Under the pieces are notes generated by a model. That model worked only from the letters and a program-made list of their open reading frames with translations. It ran no database searches and had not been told where the DNA came from. Positions 16,870 to 24,159 of a stretch of DNA of 35,239 nucleotides are shown here, one piece after another. Location of the stretch: assembly GCA_021776275.1 (NCBI GenBank), contig JAJFGH010000181.1, positions 1-35,239 on the forward strand, in the 5' to 3' direction. The DNA is from Alphaproteobacteria bacterium. Its GTDB lineage: Bacteria > Pseudomonadota > Alphaproteobacteria > GCA-2746255. The first letter of the stretch is position 1. Each line of letters starts with the position of its first letter. The translations under genes were made by a program, and so were the position numbers.

Positions 16870-18069
16870 ATGAAAAGAAACTTACTCATCGTCATCGGCG
16901 ATCTGGACGTTGGCGGCACGGCACGACATCTTACCCGAGTCCTTCCCCATCTCAATCGCGATATCTTTCAAGTCACCGTTTACACCTTGACCCATAAGGG
17001 CATGCTGGCGCCAATTCTGGAACGGGCGGGCATTCCCGTCATCGAGCCCTGGGGGGGCTCGCGCATTCGCAAGCTCGTGCCAAGAATTTTTCGCCTGGGG
17101 CCCTTATTTCCCCTGACGATACTGCGTTTGATGCTGGTGATGTGCCGGGTTCGGCCGGACGTCGTGCATTTCTTTCTTCCCATGGCCTATCTGGCCGGCG
17201 GCATATGCGCGCTTTGTATGGGCGTTCGCCATCCTGTGATGAGCCGCCGCAGCCTTTCCGTTTACCAGCGCAGCCATCCCGTTCTTGCGCGGATGGAGCG
17301 GTGGCTGCATCGGCACATGCAGGCCGTGCTTGGAAACTCGGCGGCGGTGCTTGACGATCTTCGTAAAGAAGGCGTTCCGGAAGAAAGGCTGGGCCTTATC
17401 TATAACGGCATCGACCTTTCCCCTTTTGTAAAAAAGATAACGAGGAAAGAGCTGCTTCCTGCCCAGAACGTGAACGACGCGACGCTTGTTTTTGTGATTG
17501 TCGCCAATCTCATTCACTACAAGGGCCACGCGAATCTCCTGCGTGCCTTTGGAAAGGTGCAAGCGCGTTTGCCGAAAAACTGGGTGTTGCTTTGCGTCGG
17601 TCGCGACGACGGCATCGGCGACGAGTTGATGGCGCGCGCCCGCGAAAATAGGATCTTCCGGAACGTGCGTTGGCTGGGGCCACGTTCGGATACGGCACAG
17701 CTTTTGATGGCGTCGGACATCGGCCTGCTTTGTTCGGACGAAGAAGGGTTTTCAAACAGCCTCCTCGAAGGGATGGCGGCGGGCCTGCCGATGGTCGTGA
17801 CGGACGTTGGCGGCAATGCCGAGGCGGTCGTGGATGGCGAGACGGGTTTCGTTGTGCCGTCTCGGGATCCGGAGCGCCTTGGCGAGGCCATCCTGAAGCT
17901 TGTGGAAGATCCGGAACTTTGCCGGCGGATGGGAGAGAAGGGCCGGGAACGGATTAAGAAAAAATTCTCGGTTGAAACCTGCGTGCAGGCTTATGAGCAA
18001 CTCTATGCGGGGTTGATGGCTGGCGCCAAAAAACCCATTCGCGATTTTCTCCCGCATCAGGAAGATTAA
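16870..18069 (+). CDS. Family 4 glycosyltransferase
   Basis: A second GT-B glycosyltransferase (399 residues). The N-terminus LLIVIGDLDVGGTARHLTRVL has the glycine-rich loop seen when residues contact the donor. The donor domain has the NLIHYKGHANLLRAFGKVQ turn, LLCVGRDDGIGDE, WLGPRSDTAQLLMASDIGLL and the EX7E motif SDEEGFSNSLLEGMAAGLPMVV (Glu to Glu), followed by VDGETGFVVPSRDPERL. The Asn-Gly-Ile-Asp motif (YNGIDLSPF) is the usual interdomain marker. AAGAAAGA before ATG 16870 serves as ribosome site. asnB follows 55 bases on. Substrate and linkage cannot be told from sequence. Confidence 0.92.
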   Translation: MKRNLLIVIGDLDVGGTARHLTRVLPHLNRDIFQVTVYTLTHKGMLAPILERAGIPVIEPWGGSRIRKLVPRIFRLGPLFPLTILRLMLVMCRVRPDVVHFFLPMAYLAGGICALCMGVRHPVMSRRSLSVYQRSHPVLARMERWLHRHMQAVLGNSAAVLDDLRKEGVPEERLGLIYNGIDLSPFVKKITRKELLPAQNVNDATLVFVIVANLIHYKGHANLLRAFGKVQARLPKNWVLLCVGRDDGIGDELMARARENRIFRNVRWLGPRSDTAQLLMASDIGLLCSDEEGFSNSLLEGMAAGLPMVVTDVGGNAEAVVDGETGFVVPSRDPERLGEAILKLVEDPELCRRMGEKGRERIKKKFSVETCVQAYEQLYAGLMAGAKKPIRDFLPHQED

Positions 18070-18070
18070 A

Positions 18071-18124
18071 ATGTGCGGCGCGGAACCGTTCGTCTTTTCT
18101 TCGTCCGGCAATCGGGTGGGATGA
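18071..18124 (+). other. 17-codon upstream ORF in frame with asnB
   Basis: An ATG 2 bases after the glycosyltransferase stop opens the 17-codon frame MCGAEPFVFSSSGNRVG, which stops with a TGA touching the asnB ATG (TGA-ATG). It lies in the same frame as asnB and starts with the same Met-Cys-Gly as the amidotransferase. It could couple translation of the two genes or be a relic of a duplicated start. A chance origin is possible. Confidence 0.25.
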
Positions 18125-20071
18125 ATGTGCGGAATTGCGGGCTTCATCGACCTTGCTTCGGCGACGCCTCCGGATCGGCTGGTGGCGACGGTGCGGCGCA
18201 TGGCGCTTTCGCTTCGCCATCGCGGGCCCGACGACGAGGGCGCCTGGATTGAAGCGGAGGCAGGCGTCGCCCTTGGCCACCGCCGGTTATCAATCCAGGA
18301 CCTTTCGCCGGCCGGCCATCAGCCGATGGAATCGAAAGAAGGCCGCTACGTCCTTGCCTATAATGGCGAAATTTACAATTTCGCCGAATTGCGCGCCGAG
18401 CTTAACGCGCAAGGAATCGCTTTTCGCGGGCATAGCGATACCGAAGTGATGGTCGAAGCAATCGCGGCCTGGGGGCTTGCCGCCACGCTACGCCGCCTTG
18501 TCGGCATGTTTGCCTTCGCGCTTTGGGATCGCAAGACGCGCACGCTAAACCTTGTTCGCGACCGGCTTGGGATTAAGCCGCTTTACTGGGCGCATCAGGG
18601 AGGCCTTTTTCTTTTTGCGTCCGAATTGAAGGCGTTACGGGCGCATCCGGATTTTCACGCGGATATAAATCGCAACGCGCTGCCTTCCTTCCTGCGCCAC
18701 AATTACATTCCGGCGCCACACAGCATTTACCGCGAGACCTTCAAGCTCGAACCGGGAAAGATGCTGACATTTTGCCTGGACGGGAAGCCGGTCATTTCCA
18801 CTTGGTGGGATTTGCGTAAAATTGCCGGAGAGGCGGTTGCCTCGCGGTCCGAGATGGCTACGGAGGAGGCCGCCGAGGCGTTGGATGGGCTGCTGCGGGA
18901 TGCGGTGAAGCAGCGCATGGTTGCGGACGTTCCCCTTGGGGCCTTTCTTTCCGGCGGCATCGATTCCTCGACCGTTGCGGCGTTGATGCAGGCGCAAAGC
19001 CGTCAACCGGTGCGTACCTTTACGATCGGCTTTCATGAAGAAGCGTATGACGAAGCAAAAGACGCGAAGAAAGTCGCGGCCCATCTTGGTACGCAGCACA
19101 CGGAACTTTACGTTGCGCCCCAAGACGCCTTGGAGGTTATTCCAAAACTTCCCCAAATTTACGATGAGCCCTTCGCCGATTCTTCGCAAATTCCGACCTT
19201 CCTCGTTTCCGAGCTTACGCGCAGGCATGTGACGGTCGCCCTTTCCGGAGATGGCGGCGACGAGCTTTTTGCAGGCTACAATCGCTATTTCTGGGCGGAG
19301 GCGCTTTGGCGAAAACTGCAATTTTTGCCGAGACCCATGCGGCAGAGCGCGGCGGCGATGATCCGCACGGTTTCGCCGACGGATTGGAACCGCATGTTCG
19401 GTTTGCTGCCGCCGCGCCTGCGGCCGCGCCTGGCCGGCGATAAATTTCATAAATTGGCGGATTTGCTGGCGCTTTCAAATTGCGATGTGCTGTATCGGCG
19501 TCTGCTGACCCATTGGGAGCAGCCGGCTTCCCTCGTCCTCGGCGGAGAGGAGACCACCGGTATTTTGTGGGACGAAAGCGTGGCGACCGAATTTCCGGAT
19601 TTTACGGAACGGATGCAATTTCTGGATACGGTCACGTACCTTCCGGACGATATTTTGACGAAGGTGGATCGCGCCAGCATGAGGGTCGGGCTGGAAGCCC
19701 GCGTGCCATTGCTCGATCATCGTGTCGTCGAATTTGCCTGGCGCTTGCCCGGCGCCATGAAGGTCCGAAAGGGCCAGGGCAAATGGCTGTTGCGCCAGGT
19801 GTTGGGCCGTTATGTGCCGAAGGCGCTCATAGAACGGCCGAAGATGGGATTTGGCGTGCCGATCGATTCGTGGCTTCGCGGCCCGCTTCGGGATTGGGGC
19901 GAGGCATTGCTGGATGAGCGCCGCCTGCGGGAAGAAGGGTTCTTCGACCCCGCACCCATCCGGGCGAAATGGGACGCCCATCAGCAGGGAAAGCGAAATT
20001 GGCAATACCATCTCTGGGACGTGCTGATGTTTCAGGCCTGGCTCGAACAGTCGCGCCCGACGCCAAGGTGA
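18125..20071 (+). CDS. asnB: Glutamine-hydrolysing asparagine synthase family amidotransferase
   Basis: This 648-residue protein has the two AsnB domains. The N-terminal class II amidotransferase has Cys2 exposed after Met removal (MCGIAGFID), RHRGPDDEG (31-39), HRRLSI and YNGEIYNF (79-86). The C-terminal synthetase domain has the PP-loop LSGGIDSST (275-283), ALSGDGGDELFAGYNRY and VDRASM...LEARVPLLDH. In glycan loci such proteins often amidate a uronic acid or another sugar carboxylate rather than make free asparagine, and its position behind two glycosyltransferases fits that; plain asparagine synthesis remains possible. The start is fixed by the catalytic Cys2. The next gene follows 9 bases later. 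Confidence 0.93.
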   Translation: MCGIAGFIDLASATPPDRLVATVRRMALSLRHRGPDDEGAWIEAEAGVALGHRRLSIQDLSPAGHQPMESKEGRYVLAYNGEIYNFAELRAELNAQGIAFRGHSDTEVMVEAIAAWGLAATLRRLVGMFAFALWDRKTRTLNLVRDRLGIKPLYWAHQGGLFLFASELKALRAHPDFHADINRNALPSFLRHNYIPAPHSIYRETFKLEPGKMLTFCLDGKPVISTWWDLRKIAGEAVASRSEMATEEAAEALDGLLRDAVKQRMVADVPLGAFLSGGIDSSTVAALMQAQSRQPVRTFTIGFHEEAYDEAKDAKKVAAHLGTQHTELYVAPQDALEVIPKLPQIYDEPFADSSQIPTFLVSELTRRHVTVALSGDGGDELFAGYNRYFWAEALWRKLQFLPRPMRQSAAAMIRTVSPTDWNRMFGLLPPRLRPRLAGDKFHKLADLLALSNCDVLYRRLLTHWEQPASLVLGGEETTGILWDESVATEFPDFTERMQFLDTVTYLPDDILTKVDRASMRVGLEARVPLLDHRVVEFAWRLPGAMKVRKGQGKWLLRQVLGRYVPKALIERPKMGFGVPIDSWLRGPLRDWGEALLDERRLREEGFFDPAPIRAKWDAHQQGKRNWQYHLWDVLMFQAWLEQSRPTPR

Positions 20072-20080
20072 AGCGCGGCA

Positions 20081-20596
20081 ATGACGGAGAAAACGCTTTA
20101 CCTTTTGCGGCATGCGGAAGCGGTCTCGCCAAGCGCCGCCCTCGACGATTTTGATCGGTCTTTGAACGCAGGCGGGCAACGGGCTGCGCGCGAGATGGGG
20201 GCCTATCTAGCAAAAAAAGGCTGGCGGCCGGATTGCGTCCTTTGTTCGCCGGCGCGGCGTGCCGTCGAGACGTGGGAGGGATTGCGCGCCGCCCTTGGCG
20301 ATTTGCCGGTTCGCTATCGAAAAACGCTCTACCTCGCCCCGCCAAGCCAGGTGAAAGCGTGCCTGCATCGTCTGCCGGCCAGGGTCCGTTCTGTGCTGAT
20401 CATCGGCCACAATCCTGGCTTCGCGCATTTTGCCAGGCGGCTTGTCAAAGGGGGCAAACCCCAGGCCTTGCAACGCTTAGGCGGAACCTATGCGCCGGCC
20501 AGCCTTGCCGTAATCCGCTTTCCCGTCCTCGCCTGGAAGGCCATCGAGGCGGGCCAGGGCGACCTTGCCGCCTTTCTGCGGCCGGGGGATTTTTAA
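20081..20596 (+). CDS. SixA-like histidine phosphatase
   Basis: A 171-residue member of the histidine phosphatase (RHG) superfamily. It has the catalytic LLRHAEA with His11, the second arginine in SPARRAVET (Arg59-Arg60) and the second histidine in IIGHNPGF (His110). The short form with no insert domain matches SixA, which removes phosphate from phosphohistidine of signalling or PTS proteins. The sequence DDFDRSLNAGG is the usual SixA D-x-x-R-x-L-x-x-x-G segment. It is packed 9 bases behind asnB and may be co-transcribed, but a role in the glycan pathway is not implied. The substrate is not known. Confidence 0.9.
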   Translation: MTEKTLYLLRHAEAVSPSAALDDFDRSLNAGGQRAAREMGAYLAKKGWRPDCVLCSPARRAVETWEGLRAALGDLPVRYRKTLYLAPPSQVKACLHRLPARVRSVLIIGHNPGFAHFARRLVKGGKPQALQRLGGTYAPASLAVIRFPVLAWKAIEAGQGDLAAFLRPGDF

Positions 20597-20614
20597 CAAG
20601 CGGATCAAGAGAAT

Positions 20615-20644
20615 TTGGCAATCGCTAGATAGCTGGGCTAGACT
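20615..20644 (+). promoter_or_regulatory. Putative sigma-70 type promoter
   Basis: TTGGCA (20615-20620) and TAGACT (20639-20644) are 18 bases apart, 35 bases before the start of the small membrane protein. Agreement with the consensus is 5/6 and 4/6. It is the best-looking promoter noticed in the window, but it was found by eye. Confidence 0.45.
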
Positions 20645-20679
20645 TTCCCTAAGGGACAGCTTGAAAGGGAGCGCTTGAA

Positions 20680-20886
20680 ATGGGGAGCAATCTGACAAAG
20701 GGCTTGGCCCTCGTTGTGCTTGGTCTGCTCATCAACAATTTCAGTTTTCTATCCGATATTTTTCTCGGCAAGCATGATGGGTGGATCTTTCTTGGGGAGA
20801 AGTCACAGGCCGGTGTAGCCGTTGGTGCGGCCATCGCGGTGGTTGGTCTTTTCCTGATCTGGAAGGAATCGAAGAAAACCGGCTGA
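20680..20886 (+). CDS. Small two-helix membrane protein
   Basis: I do not recognise the family. The 68-residue protein has two hydrophobic segments: GLALVVLGLLINNFSFL (about 8-24) and AGVAVGAAIAVVGLFLIW (about 44-61), joined by a loop with FLGKHDGWIFLGEKS and ending in a basic tail (KESKKTG). Such small proteins often sit in the inner membrane. GGGAG stands about 10 bases before ATG 20680 and a plausible promoter lies upstream. It faces a convergent lipoprotein gene whose stop is 72 bases away. Function unknown. Confidence 0.65.
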   Translation: MGSNLTKGLALVVLGLLINNFSFLSDIFLGKHDGWIFLGEKSQAGVAVGAAIAVVGLFLIWKESKKTG

Positions 20887-20958
20887 CGACCCGCGCGGTT
20901 TTCTAGAACGTCGCAAATTTTTGTTTGAAGGGCCGGCGGCCCTTGTCGGCCGTTTCCG

Positions 20959-21267
20959 CTATTCGGAAATCGGCACGCCATAGCCTTCCATGCATTGGGC
21001 GTAGGCGCGGTTGAAGAATTGCCGCGCCCGTACGCCGATATCCCGGCCGACGGTGCCTTGTTTTTGCTCGCGCCGCACGTACTTCGTTTTTTCCTTTTTT
21101 GCTTTGCTTTGGCAGTAAGCGGCGATGTCGTCCCGCTCCTGCTCGGCCGTCGAAACGGCTTCCGTCGTCTCGCAGGCGGCAAATAGAAAAAGCGGCACCA
21201 GAATCGCAACGGCTATCCGGACCAAGGGTGAAAAACGAAAAGAAGGTTTTTGTCGAGCAGGGGACAT
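20959..21267 (-). CDS. Small predicted lipoprotein
   Basis: A 102-residue protein with a basic N-terminus, one hydrophobic segment (VRIAVAILVPLFLFAA) and a lipobox LFAAC, so it is likely a lipoprotein with Cys at about residue 32. The mature part is charged and Lys-rich (AKKEKTKYVRREQKQG) and ends AYAQCMEGYGVPISE with two more cysteines (AYCQ, AQCME), perhaps a disulphide. Start ATG 21267 is preferred to the longer frame because AAAGG stands 5 bases upstream and the signal segment is then correctly placed. No domain is recognised. The 184-base gap to the tRNA gene shows nothing further. Confidence 0.65.
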   Translation of the reverse strand: MSPARQKPSFRFSPLVRIAVAILVPLFLFAACETTEAVSTAEQERDDIAAYCQSKAKKEKTKYVRREQKQGTVGRDIGVRARQFFNRAYAQCMEGYGVPISE

Positions 21268-21451
21268 GAAAAGCCTTTGTTCGCAGTTAGGGTTTGCAAT
21301 TTGCCGTGTCGTTCTTTGCGCCCGACCCATTTGGCCTGTCGCGCCCAGGGGATTAGGAAACCGAACGGCCGTGCTGTCAAGCCGTTCCGAAAACCCGGTT
21401 AGATTTTTTCGAGCGCCATCGCAATCCCCTGGCCGACGCAGGGCGAAGGCT

Positions 21452-21528
21452 TGGTGTCCCCGGCGGGATTCGAACCCACGACCCCCAGATTAGGAATCTG
21501 GTGCTCTATCCAGCTGAGCTACGGGGAC
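21452..21528 (-). tRNA. tRNA-Arg (anticodon CCT)
   Basis: A 77-base cloverleaf on the minus strand. The acceptor stem GTCCCCG pairs with CGGGGAC, followed by A and an encoded CCA. The anticodon stem CCAGA/TCTGG closes a seven-base loop TTCCTAA with anticodon CCT, which reads AGG. The T-arm contains GGGTTCGAATCCC. No integrase or obvious att duplication is next to it. Confidence 0.95.
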
Positions 21529-21593
21529 CCGGTCGGGCATTATAGCAGGCGCGTTTCGGATGCAGAGGGCCGGCCGCCCTGCCCGCGGGCGTT

Positions 21594-22154
21594 TTACCAG
21601 AGCCTGGGCAGGCGGACGTCGTCAATGGGCAGCGCGTAATAAACCAGGAGCGATTCCTCGCCCGGATTGCGGCTGCCGACGGAGGCGTTCGACAGGTGAA
21701 ACAGGCCGACGCCCAAGCGCGAGCGGTCGTCGAACCGGTAGGCCAGTTCCACGCCGGAGCGAAATTCCAGCACGCTTCCCAATTGCTTGCCGCCGCCGCG
21801 TTTGAAGGCGCCGACCGCCGTGCTGGGGGTGAGAACGAAACGATTCCCGAAGAAAAGATCGACCCGAAAACCGGCATAGCCATAGACCGCGCCATCGGTG
21901 GTCGCGAAAAGGCCGCCATAGGGCTTGAAGATCCAAAGCCGCAAATTCGAGCGGTATTCGAAATTCATCTGGGCGGCGGTGTCGTCGTCGAGGGCGTCAA
22001 AGGCGCCAAGGCCGACGGCGACGAAGGCAGGCTCGTTGTCGACGGCATCGAAAACCTGGGCCTGGCCGGGGTTGGGGCCGAGAAGCGCCAGGCCAAGCAG
22101 GCCAAGGCCAATGGCGCGAAGGCCGAATTTGGAAAGCGAAGCAAAAGAGCGCAT
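21594..22154 (-). CDS. PagL-like lipid A 3-O-deacylase (acyloxyacyl hydrolase family)
   Basis: An outer-membrane beta-barrel hydrolase of 186 residues. The signal peptide (GLRAIGLGLLGLALLG, about 11-26) ends near AQA. The barrel strands alternate aromatic and small residues (YRSNLRLWIFKPYGGLFAT, VYGYAGFRVDLFF). The catalytic triad of PagL is present: His153 and Ser155 in LFHLSNAS and Glu167 in NPGEES. PagL removes the 3-O acyl chain of lipid A. ATG 22154 is taken because the longer frame would put extra residues before the signal peptide. The gene lies downstream of the proline iminopeptidase with the palindromic repeats between them. Confidence 0.85.
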   Translation of the reverse strand: MRSFASLSKFGLRAIGLGLLGLALLGPNPGQAQVFDAVDNEPAFVAVGLGAFDALDDDTAAQMNFEYRSNLRLWIFKPYGGLFATTDGAVYGYAGFRVDLFFGNRFVLTPSTAVGAFKRGGGKQLGSVLEFRSGVELAYRFDDRSRLGVGLFHLSNASVGSRNPGEESLLVYYALPIDDVRLPRLW

Positions 22155-22240
22155 GGGAAATCCAGATGGAAGACAGGAAAATTTTCCAGATTGTTCCGGG
22201 AATGGGCCGGATACGCAAGTCTTTTGCTGCGGCCCCTTAC

Positions 22241-22323
22241 GGCCTTCGGCGAAGGCCTGCCATCTTCTCAACGGCCTTCGGCGAAGGCCTTGTTGTGTTT
22301 ATCCGCGGCCTTCGGCGAAGGCC
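22241..22323. repeat. Three copies of a 17-bp palindromic repeat
   Basis: GGCCTTCGGCGAAGGCC occurs at 22241-22257, 22273-22289 and 22307-22323, 15 and 17 bases apart, and is identical in all three copies. Each unit can fold (GGCCTTCG with CGAAGGCC, one central base between). The sequence between the units is not conserved. The third copy lies inside the 3' end of the iminopeptidase gene and encodes part of its last residues (EAFAEGRG). It resembles REP-type or small intergenic repeats, or stacked transcript-end hairpins. Confidence 0.85.
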
Positions 22324-23249
22324 TCTGTGGCCTGGACGAGGGCCTCCAGAATGCCGGGCTCGAAGGCGGTGTGGCCCGCGTTTTCAATCACCCGATAGGC
22401 CGCCTTTGGCCAGCCCTGGGCCAGCGCCGCGGCCGTTCGGGGCGGGCAGATGACGTCGTAGCGCCCCTGGACAAGGGTCGCCGGCAAATGGCGGATGCGG
22501 TCGAGATGATCGAGCAGGGCGTTTTCCTTCAGGAACATGCCATGGGCCATGTAATGGGCCTCGATCCGGGCGATCGCCAGCTGGCCGGGCGAAGCTTCGC
22601 GCCGCACGGGCCCCGGCCCCGGCAACAGGCTGGCACAGGCACGCTCATATTCGCTCCAGGCGCCCGCCGCCGGCAGGTGCACGGCGGCGTCGGGATGTTT
22701 CAGCCGGCGGAAATAGGATTTTAAAAGGGTGGCTTGCTCTTTCTCAGGCAGGAATTCGCGAAAGGCGCGCGCCGCCTCGGGCCGGAAAGTCTGCATGCCA
22801 TGAAGGAACCAATCGATCTCTTGCGCGCGGCCGAGAAAGATGCCGCGCAGGATAAACCCGAGAACGCGTTCCGGATGGGCCTGGCCATAGGCTAGCGCCA
22901 GGGTGCTGCCCCACGAGCCGCCGAAAAGCAGCCAGCGTTCGATGCCCAAATGCCGGCGCAGTTTTTCGATGTCACGGATGAGATGCTGGGTGGTGTTTGC
23001 CAAAAGCGAGGCCTTCGGCGTGGATTTACCGCCGCCGCGCTGGTCGAAGAGAACGATCCGATAGCGGCTTGGACGAAAGAAGCGCCGATGCGCCGGTACG
23101 ACACCGGACCCCGGCCCGCCATGGAGGAAAAGGACCGGAATGCCATTCGCCTTGCCGGTGGTTTCCCAATACATGCGGTGCCCATGGTCGAGGGGGAGCA
23201 TGCCCGTCTTTTGGGGGGAAATTTCCGAAAAGAGACGTTTGCGTGCCAT
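22299..23249 (-). CDS. pip: Proline iminopeptidase
   Basis: An alpha/beta-hydrolase (316 residues) that removes N-terminal proline from peptides. It has the family signature VLFLHGGPGSG (oxyanion loop), VLFDQRGGGKSTP, the nucleophile elbow GGSWGSTLALAYGQ, the catalytic Asp in GRYDVICPP and His in NAGHTAFEP. ATG 23249 (MARKRLFSEISP) gives the usual length; a TTG further up is possible. It is divergent from the nuclease-fold gene, whose start lies 60 bases away. Its last codons are formed by the third palindromic repeat, so the repeat and the protein's C-terminus have evolved together here. Confidence 0.93.
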   Translation of the reverse strand: MARKRLFSEISPQKTGMLPLDHGHRMYWETTGKANGIPVLFLHGGPGSGVVPAHRRFFRPSRYRIVLFDQRGGGKSTPKASLLANTTQHLIRDIEKLRRHLGIERWLLFGGSWGSTLALAYGQAHPERVLGFILRGIFLGRAQEIDWFLHGMQTFRPEAARAFREFLPEKEQATLLKSYFRRLKHPDAAVHLPAAGAWSEYERACASLLPGPGPVRREASPGQLAIARIEAHYMAHGMFLKENALLDHLDRIRHLPATLVQGRYDVICPPRTAAALAQGWPKAAYRVIENAGHTAFEPGILEALVQATEAFAEGRG

Positions 23250-23297
23250 GGCCCTTCGTCCGCCCTTCGTCCGCAACGGGAAGAAACGGCCTCATGC

Positions 23298-23303
23298 TAT
23301 ACT
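23298..23303 (+). promoter_or_regulatory. Possible -10 element placed for a leaderless transcript
   Basis: TATACT ends 6 bases before ATG 23310 and no ribosome site is visible between them. A start of transcription at or next to the ATG would give a leaderless mRNA for the nuclease-fold gene. No good -35 element was found, so this is tentative. Confidence 0.3.
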
Positions 23304-23309
23304 CCCGAA

Positions 23310-24113
23310 ATGGCCCGGCGTCTCTCCCTCCTTTCTTTTCTCTGCCTGCTTATCGCCTTTCCGCCGCCCGGATTTGCCGCCGAAAAGACGGTCAAGGAAG
23401 GCGTTGCTGCCCAGGGCCTGGTGCGTGAAATCATCGATGGCGACACGCTGATCCTGGAAAGCGGCGACGCCGTGCGGCTGGTGGGCGTTCAGGCGCCGAA
23501 ACTTTCGCTCGGCCGGCCGCGCGTCACAGATCAGCCCTTGGCCGCCGTCGCAAAGCGTGCATTGGCGGAGATTGCCCTCGGCAAGAAAATGCGTCTTCGT
23601 TTTTTCGGCCGCCGCCGCGACCGGCATGGCCGCCTGCTGGCTCATTTGTTCGTTGCGGATGGCGACAAGGGCGAATGGGTGCAGGGGCGGCTGTTGGCCC
23701 AAGGCCTGGCGCGAGTTTACAGCTTTGCCGACAACCGCGCCTGGGTTGCGGAAATGCTGGCGTTGGAGCGCGCGGCGCGGGCACAAAAGCGCGGCATATG
23801 GGCGCATCCCTTTTACCAGGTGATCGATGTGCAAAAGGCGGATGAGCGGCTTGACCGTTTCGAACTCGTCGAAGGCCGGGTCCGTAAGGCGGCGGTTGTG
23901 AAGGGGCGCGGCTATTTGAATTTTGGCGACGATTGGCGCGAAGATTTTACCATCGTGCTTGCGCCGAAAGTGCGGCGCGCCTTCGAGCGGGAGGGCATAG
24001 ACATTTCCGCCTATGCCGGCAAGCGCGTGCGCGTGCGCGGCTGGATCACGCGTTACAACGGTCCGATGATCGAAGCCACCCATCCCGAACAAATCGAGAT
24101 CCTCTCCGATTAA
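23310..24113 (+). CDS. Secreted SNase-like protein with substituted active site
   Basis: A 267-residue protein with a signal peptide (LSLLSFLCLLIAFPPPGFA) and a staphylococcal-nuclease (TNase) OB-fold, about residues 35-165. The DGD of IIDGDT (Asp43, Asp45), Arg56 and Arg108 (DRHGR) fit the family. In the strand normally ending D-x-P-E, this protein has VQAPK (Gln61, Lys64), so two residues used for calcium binding and catalysis in classical TNases are replaced. About 95 further residues (ELVEGRVRKAAVVKGRGYLNF to MIEATHPEQIEIL) look like a second OB-fold. Related alphaproteobacterial proteins carry the same kind of change, as I recall. It is probably an envelope nucleic-acid-binding protein or a changed nuclease. 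Confidence 0.85.
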   Translation: MARRLSLLSFLCLLIAFPPPGFAAEKTVKEGVAAQGLVREIIDGDTLILESGDAVRLVGVQAPKLSLGRPRVTDQPLAAVAKRALAEIALGKKMRLRFFGRRRDRHGRLLAHLFVADGDKGEWVQGRLLAQGLARVYSFADNRAWVAEMLALERAARAQKRGIWAHPFYQVIDVQKADERLDRFELVEGRVRKAAVVKGRGYLNFGDDWREDFTIVLAPKVRRAFEREGIDISAYAGKRVRVRGWITRYNGPMIEATHPEQIEILSD

Positions 24114-24159
24114 AGGACCCGGAGGGAGGTTAAGGAGCGGCGCGAGGCAGGGCCGCTTC

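Noticed and set aside
21452-21528. tRNA-Arg(CCT) as an integration site
   Set aside because: No integrase, no repeated tRNA end and no foreign genes were found next to it.
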